A stretch of 64,000 nucleotides of DNA from Gonatopus flavifemur (lineage: Eukaryota > Arthropoda > Insecta > Hymenoptera > Dryinidae): contig JAFFJZ010000051.1 in assembly GCA_018340375.1 (NCBI GenBank), forward strand, positions 974,501 through 1,038,500, given 5' to 3'. The notes beneath the pieces were generated by a model. That model searched no databases. It saw nothing but the letters and a program-made list of their open reading frames with translations, and was not told the origin of the DNA. Below, piece by piece: positions 54,702 to 64,000 of this stretch (the stretch's first letter is position 1; each line of letters opens with the position of its first letter). Position numbers and translations under genes: made by a program.

Positions 54702-57500
54702 CTAAGCTTCTGTATCCGGTCTCGGTAGCGGAACAAGCTTGTGAACCGCTCGCTTCAACTCTAAGTCGCAGGTGCGTATCTTCACCACCCCAGTCAACCC
54801 GTCAGGGACGGGGTTAGTCTCAATGACTCTAGCAATAGGCCACTTCGCAGGGGGAGATGTCTCGCTTGAAACCAAAACTAGATCACCAACCTCGATAGCG
54901 GGTTGAGAAGTGGCCCACTTATATCGTGTCTGCAAGGACTATAAATAACGGAGCAATATTTTCATTTCGATGACATGGCTCCGACAGCAAGAAGGAGACC
55001 AACCCAATCGAAAAATGGGCCGGAGTGAGAATTGGCGTATCCGGCGGATCGCTGGAAAGAGGAAGCAATGACCGCGAGTTGAGGCATGCTCCCACTTGCG
55101 TGAGGGGCGTGTAAAACTCCTCAAAAGTTAGTCTACTCTCTCCAACTATTCGGCGCAAATGATGCTTCGTAGACTCGACAGCAGCCTCCCAAATACCCTC
55201 AAATTGTGGCGCACTAGGAGGATTGAACCACCAGGACGTACCCTGGTATTCCAGCGTACCAGACAGAAAAAGCCAACGACTGAGTGTACAGATCCCTGAG
55301 CTCTCTATCAGTGCCCACAAACCTGGTACTCTGGTCACTGTACAGCACCAAGCAATGACTCCTCCGTGCTGTGAGATGCCGAGAAGCAGCGATGAACCTC
55401 TTACTATTATAGCGAGAAACCAGCTCAAGATGAACCGACTTGTTAACGAGACATATAAATATGGCTATATAACCCTTATAGGATTTCATCCCTCTTGCCG
55501 GTGAGCATCAGATCTGATAGGGGCCAGCGTAGTCCACCTCGGAATCAGAGAACGGTTGACTCGGCCTCATTCTCACCTGAGGCAACGAGCCCAATTTCTG
55601 ATACGTGGCAGTACCCCTGAATCTCATACACTGAGAGTATTTATTGATAACTGAACGCACCAACTGGCCCACGCGTACAACTCGAAATCCTTGGCGTATG
55701 GTCGTCAGTGTAAGTCTAATACCACCATGAAGCACCTAAACATGACTATGCTCGGCTGAGAGATAAGAAAAACGACCCCCATAAGGCAGAATAGATGGAT
55801 GCTTCTCGTCGTAGCACAGCAAAGAACTCCGAAGCCTCCCACCCACTCGCCATAAGCCCTCGTCTTCGAACGGATTCAGCTCAACAATGACGTAAGATTC
55901 AGGCAGCCCATTCTCAGAAAGCATCTGAATTCCCGCGGCATAATGGGATTGCTGCGTAACAAGAAACAAGAACCCGAGGAGCTCGTTCCATCTCGTCAGC
56001 AGACGAAGAAGCACCATCCCCTTCTTGCGCAATCTTGAACCAACTATATGAGAAGAGTTTTGAACGGCCCAGCGAAACTGGCTCAACTCTCCCCGCTGAA
56101 TGACTAATGAACCGCGACACATAGGCAGTCACCCCAGCTGACTTTGAATACAAAGAATACCCGTCAAGCAGTTCTCAGTATTCAAGCGGCCCGCGCCCGA
56201 CACCATGTCTAACAACCAGCGGAGCGAGATCAGCGGCGGGTGGATCGGCGCCATTCACGAAAGGCACGTGTGCGTTGTTGGCAGGCGTGAACCTTTGCAC
56301 ATCTAATGGCTATGAATACTGGTCACCTTGGAAGGGTGGGATCGCTGCCAATACAGAGCATCCATTGAGTCTGTCCACAGAAGCGTTGAGTGCACCTCGG
56401 TTTCAAGAGAGTCATCAGTTCTCTTGGCCAGCTATGCCAATAGAGCAGCAGCACATGATTCCAGCCGAGGGATACTTATCGTGGCATTGATTGGAGCCAC
56501 CCTGGTCTCAGTTTGCAGCATATGCACAGGTATTTGATTGTCGAATATTAAGCGCAAATTCAGCACCACGGCGTAGGCCAGCGAAGACACTTCGGAAAAG
56601 CCGTGGACACCTACCTTTGCCCAAGAAAGATAACCCAGCCAACGGTCAACGTAGATGTTATTGAGAGCTGGGAGACGACTATACCATCCGAGCCACTGTC
56701 AGCGCGAATCAGCAGGCAACTCAGTGTCACAACCCAACTCCAACAACCATAGCTGTTGCAGATGAATCTCGGGCATAACAACCACCGGAGCCACCCAACC
56801 TAGTTAGTCAAAAATCACTGCAACCTGAGATAAAATCACTCTCTCGGTCCAGGATTTCCTCTCCTCTGAATTATCTAATCTAAACAAAAAATGATCAGCA
56901 ACAAGATTCCAACTCAAACCTGGGATACCATATACATCGTCTGAGAACCCCACCAACGGAATATCCTCTTCCCAGTTGCTTCCAGTAATCTAACATCATT
57001 AGCCAGGCACTTATGGAGAGCGGAGCCACCCACCCTGCATATTCCAATAAACTGACTCTGCTTCAGCAAAACCTCCTCGATGCTATGACCACCCGAAGGC
57101 ATGTCATCCATGTATGCATCACGGCTGAGTATTTCAGCCCCGAGGGGGTAGCACTCCTGCTCATCGTCAGCCAACTGTCGCAACACCCTCATTACAAGGA
57201 ATAGACTCGTCACCGTTGCGTATGTGACCGTTCGAAGCCACCAAGCTCGCACGGGTTCACTGGTGTTCTGCTGCCAAATGATGCCCTGAAAGGCCTGATG
57301 ATCAGGATGCGCCCTAATTTGTCGGGACATCTACTGGATGTCGGGGACGAACACATATCGGAACTGACGCCAACGACAGATAACCTTGACCAGATCGAGC
57401 AACAAATTGGGTCCGCAAAGCAGCGAATTGTCGATGGATGTACCATCAGCACATTTGGGGGAACCATTGAACCCGGTTCTGATTCCAACGTTGAACCCTG
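54702..57500 (-). pseudogene. BEL/Pao pol: reverse transcriptase, RNase H region, integrase
   Basis: Decayed polyprotein, N to C. The reverse transcriptase reads PNLLLDLVKVICRWRQFRYV, then FQGIIWQ, TVTYATVTSLF and the catalytic DAYMDDMPSG (Y-x-DD) near 57,080-57,110. A degraded stretch corresponds to the RNase H zone (ATISIPRLESCAAALLA, LLWTDSMDAL). The integrase zinc segment (LNPFEDEGLWRVGGRLRSS, HPSILP) lies near 55,800, and SEVDYAGPYQ with KGYIAIFICLVNKSVHLELV opens the catalytic core. NPPSAPQFEGIWEAAVEST and CLNSRSLLPLSSDP close it. The C-terminal DUF5641-like tail is intact for 77 residues (EVGDLVLVSSE, PPAKWPIARV). Multiple frameshifts and stops inactivate it. Confidence 0.9.
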
Positions 57501-57906
57501 AGCCTTTCAAAACCCCATGACGAGGTACAAAAAACCTGAGGAAGTCGGTAAGAGGAGGAGGCCCTTCTTCCCAACTGCTTACCACCCACGCATGCTCACA
57601 TCTCTTCCTCGTTTCCAGCTGCAATAAAGTGAGCGAATGGAAAACCAGCAAATCGTCCCAAAGGGTAGTAGGACGCTTGAGCGCTTCCAGAACTGCGAGT
57701 GATGCGCGGAACCCATTCATAAACCGCTTGATTTCGGCCACGGTTTCAGATCCCATGCCCCTGATTGAATAGATGGCTGAAATATAAGAAACTAGAGGGC
57801 TCCGCCCCCTGACTGCTTCGCTTCGCTCAGCAGTCCGACCCCCTTCAAAATTGGCTCCGCTCATTTTGAATGGATCGTAGCCCATATATGCTCGCTCCGC
57901 TCGCAT
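57501..57906 (-). pseudogene. BEL/Pao gag fragment (DUF1759)
   Basis: GSETVAEIKRFMNGFRASL, ALKRPTTLWDDLLVFHSLTL and LQLETRKRCEHAWV match the DUF1759 gag domain of BEL/Pao elements. It then joins directly to the reverse transcriptase segment, so protease and the rest of gag are deleted. An N-terminal GGRTAERSEAVRGRSPL stretch comes from a GC-rich GGGGGCGGAG-type insertion near 57,800. Confidence 0.75.
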
Positions 57907-58339
57907 TCTGAACGATTCAGATATGTGGAGATATATGAAAAGGCACTCATCGGTTTCCCACTCAATTGAGAAACTTTGTGAATGTCATATTCAGAAAGCC
58001 TGAGACTTTGCCTATTGCCTACCATCCTTTGTACCATCTACAAATGATTCAGGAACGTGTACCTGGAGAACTGCAGAATTTCAACTGTCCTAGTGAAAAT
58101 GAAGCCTGGAAGCTAAAAGTCATTGAGGCCTAATAAGCGTGACGAAGAGTTATTTGGACGTAATTTAGGAATGAATCGGCATATTTTAAGGCTTCATTCG
58201 TTTCAATGGCTACTTCCTTCACTTTCGGATTCTCAGTATTGCGCAGTTGTCATAACGTGCCCCAGCTCTTGAAGAGTGTTGGGATGCAATGAGGCTTACA
58301 TGGGAAGATCGGAATTATTATTCCCTTTCAACATTTGAA

Positions 58340-59310
58340 CCTAGATTTTGATTCAGCACCCTTGAAAATTCCTACAATCCGTATCACACATCACAATATA
58401 ATTTTGTTCATTAGAGCCAGAATGACTATATTCACGTGTGCCATATTGGATTCACCATCTTGGATTCGTATTTTGACGTCAGATTTGGATCCCTCACTCC
58501 CCAAAACCCCCAGAACTCATGTTTCACATGAATCTGTCCACAAATGCGAAGGTGACTAAATTAACGTCCGCCATCTTGGATCCGCTATCATGAATTCGGG
58601 GTTCGACTCCAGATTCGAATTCAGCACCCCGAAAACTCCTCCAACCCATGTTCCATATAAATCTGTACATGAATGCAGAATTGACTAGATTCACGTCCGC
58701 CATGTTGGATCGGCATTCTGGGATCCGTTTTTTGACTTCAGATTCGAATTCCTCACCCTCCAAAACCCCTAGGGCCCATGTTTCACATGAATCTGTCAAC
58801 AACTGCGGAATCGACTGAATTCACGTCCACCATCTTGGACCCGCCATCCCGAATTCGTTCTCCGACGTGAGATTCGAATTCCTCTCCCTCCAAAATTCCT
58901 AGGACTCATGTTCCATATAAATCTGTCCACAAATGCGGAGTTGACTGAATTCACGTCCGCCATCACGAATTCGGGATTCGATCCCGGATTCAGGTTCAGC
59001 GCCCTCAAAAACCCCTAAAACCCATGTTTCATGAGAATCCGTCCATGAATGACGAAACGACTGAATTCACGTCCGCCATCTTGGATCTGCTATAATGAAT
59101 TCGGGATTCGACCCCAGATTCGAATTCAGCACCCTCAAAAATCCCTAGAACCCATGTTTCATAAGGATCCGTCCATAAATGACAAAACGTATCAATTCAC
59201 GTCCGCCATGTTGGATCCGCCATCTTGAATTCGTGTGACGACGTCAGATTCGAATTCCTCACCCTCGAAAACCCCTAGGACTCATGTTCCATGATAATTC
59301 ATCGATTCAA
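58340..59310. repeat. 130-bp tandem array, seven units
   Basis: Units contain CACGTCCGCCATCTTGGAT, GAATTCGGGATTCGA, CAGATTCGAATTC and CATGTTTCACATGAATCTGT. ACGTCCGCC-type starts fall at 58,565, 58,694, 58,824, 58,954, 59,070 and 59,200, giving a period of 130 bp with one unit of 116 bp, plus a diverged first unit from about 58,340. Identity between units is about 80 percent. Open frames inside are a consequence of the repeat. Confidence 0.9.
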
Positions 59311-60950
59311 GCCAAAATGACGTATATTCAAAGACTGCGGGGAAAATGACTTATATACATGGTGACGCAAAGGTCTGGAAACAGCCCCATAACTTTTGGA
59401 CGGCGCATGATAATTGGATCAAATTTTCCGTGAATTGAAAGAGGAATCAAGGGCTATCTCAACGGGGGACTTCGAGTTCTCCAGCCCTATAGGGGACGAT
59501 GGGTGGGGGGGGGGGGGGAAAGGGGCCAAAATCTCAAATGAGATGGGGAGGCTTGTGATACGTCGTTCAAATTGAGTAGCAAATTGGGTAGCACAAAGCG
59601 AATTGTATAGACGTATATAAAAACAAAATGATTCTCAAAACTATGAGAAAACACACAAAGAAGAAGAACTTAATCGTCTATGATTACGCATAAAGCAATT
59701 GTTCGTTGAAAAACAATGGTTCAAAGTGGAATGTCGACATGTGCTTTCTGAGAGTAGAGAGGATAAATCTGACCACAAAGATTGATTTCTCCTTACAAGA
59801 CAGAATCGAGACTCAAAGCAAACAGATGAAAAGCATGATGGAAAACAAGTAATATCCTCAATTCGGAGTGTCATTAATTAGCAGAACTCGCAGCATGAAA
59901 ACCTATACATGATTGTGCGGCGTAGAACATTCAAGTTTGAGCTTCCAACTAACGTGCAGCAAGTCGGAATTAATTCAGAATATTTCTACGCAGGATATTG
60001 AATCGGAAGGAACGAGAAACAAGCAGTCGCAATTACTGAGTTGCAATGAAATTAATACTTCTCCTAAGTTATACATATTATACGAAAATATTACAATTCA
60101 ATGTCGAATTGACTTTAGCGAATGTCAGCAGCATAAATGACTTTCACTCCGCATTCGAACGAATGTTTGAAATCTGTTGTAAACCACTCAGCGATAGATA
60201 AAATAAGTAAACATACGCGTTTATGTATCACCAATGTCAAAAATGACTCAGATGTAAAACTATAACTCGATGTTACCGAAGATGAAATATTTCATGCTAC
60301 ATTCGAATTTTCGAATGGAATCAAATTGATAAAAAAATTGTTCGTTGCGTATAATTTTATGATATTTCGAATCAGAAAATCAAAACTTGGAAATATAAGA
60401 GCTCGGTTTCAATCAAGGCACTTGCAACCAGCGATGACGACGACGAAACAGCTTACGTAACGACGAACGTCCAAGCGACAGAACGATGGCCATTTTCCAA
60501 TAGGTTTTGCAGGAGCGTATCGGTGATCTGTCGATTTCCCGCGTTGACATCGCCAAGCGTCGGAAACCGCAGCGAGCACCTTCCCAAAGCAAGCAATAAC
60601 AATAGAGAAACCCTCGATTGCAATTTCATTTCTCTATTCCCAGCGTAACAGCAACGGCTTGTTCAGCAGAAGAGAACTCTGGAGTTTCTCTTTTTCTGAG
60701 CAAAGTCGGTATTGATGATCCGTTGCAGCAGACGAGGGAACCCCGGCAATGGATTCCTTCTCGACTGGGTTTCCTCTCGCACTCAATCCATGTCTTGTTG
60801 CCTCCGTCAAGATGTAGAATCCGTTAACAATTGAATTCCTTATAGGTTTCAAGAAACATCTCGCACGTGAACTCGATCCAAAGCGCTCGTTTTCACTGAC
60901 AAACAATGGAACTCTACAAACACCAAACACTGCTGGCGGTATTTGTAGCA
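59311..60950. other. Unassigned; partly BEL/Pao leader
   Basis: Contains a 14-G run (59,505-59,518). From about 60,540 to 60,950 the sequence lies just inside the upstream LTR and is probably leader and gag start of the BEL/Pao element, but I see no domain. The open frames are short and unsupported. Confidence 0.4.
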
Positions 60951-60969
60951 AGCCACGCTCTGCTACCAA
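60951..60969 (-). promoter_or_regulatory. Primer-binding-site-like sequence
   Basis: On the minus strand TGGTAGCAGAGCGTGG starts a few bases after the LTR end (..GATCAACA). The position and the TGG start are those of a tRNA primer site. Confidence 0.55.
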
Positions 60970-60972
60970 AAA

Positions 60973-61112
60973 TGTTGATCGAGCTTGCGGAAATAATTCA
61001 GCGCGACGAAGGCGAGCGTTCCACGGAAGGGCAGCGTAGGCTACCAGCGATGCGAAAAAGACCCCCAACGTGGTGATGGGCGTTGAAATAATTTAGCAGG
61101 CAAAACACACGG
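60973..61112 (-). repeat. BEL/Pao 5' LTR, truncated
   Basis: Direct copy of 54,150-54,297; cut off at 61,113 where the half-MITE begins. Confidence 0.7.
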
Positions 61113-61190
61113 ATTTCTAGAGGTGACGATCAATTGTCAAATTACAGTGTATTCGGCGAAAAACGTTTTCGGCAAAAAGACCCCCTACCA
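61113..61190. mobile_element. Half copy of the Mutator-like MITE
   Basis: TTTCTAGAGGTGACGATCAA through GTATTCGGCGAAAAACG and GGCAAAAAGACCCCCTACC matches the right half of 40,814-40,986. The left half is missing. Confidence 0.85.
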
Positions 61191-61586
61191 CAAAAAACCA
61201 ACTCACTTGTTGTTTAATTCCTTGTTGCTCATCCGACATATGTTATAGACTAGGCATTGAACAATAAATGAGTCAATTTTTTTTATCGCGGAATAAATAA
61301 GTTAAGTTACAAAATGATCATGCTTTCAGAAAATGTCGAGAAAAATAATGAACAAAAGTTGGATGAAGAAAGATCTATGAGATTTTTTTGAATTTGAGAG
61401 AATTAACGAATTGCTCGGAGGATTCCGATTAGCTCCAAGAATTTCAAGAGCTCAAAGAGTTTTGAGTAGTTCGAAGAACTCCGAGGAGTTCAAAAATACT
61501 GAGTAGCGGAAGATACTTGACTCAGCGAGTACTCGAGTTGAAAATACTCGACAATTTCAAGTGCTTGCACATACCTAATATATATA
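61191..61586. other. No gene; right end of the hAT-like unit
   Basis: Unassigned sequence ending in GAGTACTCGAGTTGAAAATA and the hAT-like terminal text. Confidence 0.4.
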
Positions 61587-63438
61587 CAGGGTGATTCAAA
61601 ATTCCCGCACTCTTTTTTGGGAGTAGATTCCTGATGAAATTCTAAAACGATTTGTCCTTTTGCACAATGCTCTCCGACGCATAATTTCTGAGATATAATT
61701 AATTGGAGTTGACTAATTGGGAGGTGGATCCATCGTTCATTCAGGAGCGTCATAACAGAACAAGAGAGGAAGGTGCTTGCAGAGGGCGCTCATACGATCA
61801 GCTGATCGGTATAATCGATACGATTTACCAGCATAAAAATTGGTGAATTTTCTATGTAGAACGATTGAATTCGTCGACACTGTGGAAAAATTGATCATTG
61901 TCATGAATTCTTATCACGATATGCTGTAGGTGAAAGTTGTAATTTCAGTAATGATTTTTATTACGCAGACAAATGTAAAATAGTGTTATTTCGTAGGGAT
62001 AGGGATTCAAGTGGGAGAAAAAAGTATAACTACTCGTTTTCAATCAGAATTTTCATGTTTAAAACAAAAAATGAGAATTTTCATTCATCCGATACCCAAT
62101 TTGAACGGTTTGATTAGTAAGTTTAACACAAGAGATTGGATTCCGAATCCTGTATTCTGATTGGTCGAGAATCAATGTATGTTAGATCAATCCTCGGCCG
62201 TTTCAAATAATTCTTCTGAAGAATGTGTTTTCGACTTATCCCAACCACAACATTGAACAATGATGAATTTATTCGAATTCACCCTTTTTACATCATTCGA
62301 TGATTATAAAAGGTTTATCGAACGTTAATAACTTACTTCAACTTGCAGAATCCATCAATTTTGACGGAAATACAAAGTGTGACATCGTATACGACCCAAT
62401 CATTGCACTTGATTGACATTGTAATCACATACGGTTGGTTTAGCTTAAATCAACCATTCGTGATACGAATCAACCAATCAGGTGACAGCTCCAAACAGTT
62501 CCATTTAAAGCACATATGACTTCGAAGGGCATATTGTTATTTTAAATGGAAAAAGAATTGTCTTTGAAGATTAATCAAATCCGTCCTTTTTAGGACGAAT
62601 ACATTTTCTAAACGTAGAAACGCGCTCGAACTTGCACACATTTGAATTAGATTTTGATTTAAACATGAATGATCTTGAGTGATCTCAAGTAAGTTATTAA
62701 CGTTCGATAAACCCTTTATAATCATCGAATGATGTAAAAAGGGTGAATTCGAATAAATTCATCATTGTTCAATGTTGTGGTTGGGATAAGTCGAAAACAC
62801 ATTCTTCAGAAGAATTATTTGAAACGGCCGAGGATTGATCAAACATACATTGATTCTCGACCAATCAGAATACAGGATTCGGAATCCAATCTCTTGTGTT
62901 AAACTTACTAATCAAACCGTTCAAATTGGGTATCGGATGAATGAAAATTCTCATGTTTTGTTTTAAACATGAAAATTCTGATTGAAAACGAGTACTTATA
63001 CTTTTTTCACCCACTTGAATCCCTATCCCTACGAAATAACACTATTTTACATTTGTCTGCGTAATGAAAATCATTACTGAAATTACAACTTTCACCCACA
63101 GCATATCGTGATAAGAATTCATGACAATAATCAATTTTTCCACAGTGTCGACGAATTCAATCGTTCTACATAGAAAATTTACCAATTTGTATGCTGGTAA
63201 ATCGTATCGCTTATACCGATCAGCTGATCGTATGAGCGCCCTCTGCAAGCACCTTCCTCTCTTGTTCTGTTATGACGCTCCTGAATGACCGATGGATCCA
63301 CCTCCTAATTAATCAACTCCAATTAATTATATCTCAGAAATTATGCGTCGGAGAGCATTGTGCAAAAGGACAAATCGTTTTAGAATTTCATCAGGAATCT
63401 ACTCCCAAAAAAGAGTGCGGGAATTTTGAATCACCCTG
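61587..63438. mobile_element. 1852-bp foldback derivative (long arm right)
   Basis: Starts CAGGGTGATTCAAAATTCCC and ends GGGAATTTTGAATCACCCTG. The left arm of about 0.75 kb (to 62,336) and right arm of about 1.1 kb have the junction ATAACTTACTTCAACTTGC. This is the mirror image of the 26,276-28,131 copy: same deletion, opposite orientation, nearly the same length. No central gene. Confidence 0.92.
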
Positions 63439-64000
63439 TATATGTAAATAATTATCACATTTCCAATCAATACTAAAACAATCCTAGAACCACCTTCAAC
63501 TAAAACCGCTCGACCAATCCATAATTTCTGCACCTCCTGAATTCCCTGCATCAATCCATCTCCCCACCACCCTTCCATTTCCTCCCTTCTGAATCCGGAA
63601 CCAAGGTTCCAGGAAACATCTTCGACAAAATTCAAAATTGTTTTTTCATTCGAGGAATATTCTCCACTTCTTGCAGTGCGTGAACTTCACCAATCGAACT
63701 TCATCACTCTTCCACTGATACCAAGGTCTCAGCAAGCCCCTGACACGATCAGAAGCATCCTGACTAGGACTTTGGTACAGCGCCGAAATTTAATAATCAT
63801 CAATCAACTACCTTCATTCCATCAAATTCAATATACTCTTGAACTGACATAAAAATTCCTTAGAAATCAATCAATTTCGAATTCAAATGAGAAATTCACA
63901 TTCCTCAAAATATCATTGAACAACTTCACATGAACAAATTCCATTTTGGAAGCAAAGGCAATTTGAATATGAAAATTTCTCAAACAAAATCAAAAACTTG
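63439..64000. other. No recognisable feature
   Basis: AT-rich sequence to the window end; no open frame or repeat of note. Confidence 0.4.

Larger units (their letters stand above)
54150..61112 (-). mobile_element. BEL/Pao LTR retrotransposon relic
   Basis: Minus-strand element. Two direct copies of TGTTGATCGAGCTTG to CAAAACACACGGATTT (54,150-54,297 and 60,973-61,112) are parts of the two LTRs. A TGGTAGCAGAGC primer-site-like sequence abuts the upstream LTR. Pol is present at 54,702-57,500. Much of the gag region and 5' part are missing or replaced by a 130-bp tandem array. Confidence 0.75.
53157..61578. mobile_element. hAT-like inverted ends enclosing 8.4 kb
   Basis: AGGGGTGTGCAAGGAGTGA with GAGTCGAGTATTTGAAAT at 53,157 and, inverted at the right, AGGTATGTGCAAGCACTTGA with GTCGAGTATTTTCAACTCGA ending at 61,577. 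TATATATA flanks both ends, a possible 8-bp duplication but of low complexity. No hAT transposase is visible between them; the interval holds a BEL/Pao relic, which presumably inserted later, and a tandem array. Confidence 0.4.

Noticed and set aside
58335..59008. Open frames on both strands with repeated peptides
   Set aside because: Produced by the 130-bp tandem array; frame is not kept through the 116-bp unit.
60634..61068. 144-codon minus-strand frame
   Set aside because: Crosses the BEL/Pao LTR and primer site; no gag-like motif seen.

Overview
This window is arthropod-type nuclear DNA, most likely insect, and it is dominated by transposable elements. The evidence is the mix of element classes: a mauritiana-type mariner, rosa-like DD41D Tc1/mariner elements, a Polinton/Maverick, a Helentron, BEL/Pao and CR1/Jockey-type retroelements and many MITEs. 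The sequence is AT-rich, has long (TA)n, (TG)n and poly-G tracts, and has no operon structure. I cannot name the species. Only one stretch (30.0-30.5 kb, minus strand) looks like a spliced host exon. Element ends were placed by eye from inverted repeats and target duplications, so most are good to a few bases, but not all.

Layout. 0-2.1 kb: nothing recognised. 2.1-8.9 kb: a decayed Polinton protein-primed DNA polymerase B gene, split by a 4.3-kb insertion made of about 245-bp monomers, a non-LTR retrotransposon and an inverted monomer copy. 9.5-10.1 kb: a foldback MITE. 12.0-13.6 kb: a dead DD41D transposon. 14.9-16.2 kb: a dead mariner. 18.07-28.13 kb: three TA-targeted elements back to back. 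These are a 6.1-kb foldback element with roughly 2-kb arms, a 2032-bp DD41D transposon with 360-bp TIRs, and a 1.86-kb foldback derivative of the first. 28.7-29.6 kb: a repeat-rich MITE. 30.0-30.5 kb: the candidate host exon. 30.9-33.2 kb: two non-coding repeat families (R1, R2). 34.1-41.3 kb: a minus-strand Helentron relic encoding a repeat-rich N-terminus, zinc cluster, DUF6570, Rep, PIF1 helicase, AP-like endonuclease and a USP-type deubiquitinase domain. 43.8-49.7 kb: further R2 and R1 copies around a nested MITE cluster. 50.5-52.6 kb: a second DD41D copy, apparently intact. 52.6-53.1 kb: another foldback MITE. 53.16-61.58 kb: hAT-like inverted ends enclosing a BEL/Pao relic and a 130-bp tandem array. 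61.6-63.4 kb: the other 1.85-kb foldback derivative, in opposite orientation.

How the parts relate. The strongest candidates for something undescribed are two. One is the Helentron whose reading frame runs from the endonuclease straight into a USP-family ubiquitin-hydrolase domain. The other is the foldback family, whose long arms carry a series of about 16-bp palindromes and CCAAT-like boxes, and whose centre keeps only the DNA-binding half of a transposase. The intact DD41D copy at 51-52 kb is the only transposase here that looks able to work. It shares the CAGGGTG terminal heptamer with the foldback elements and is a plausible, unproven source of their mobility.
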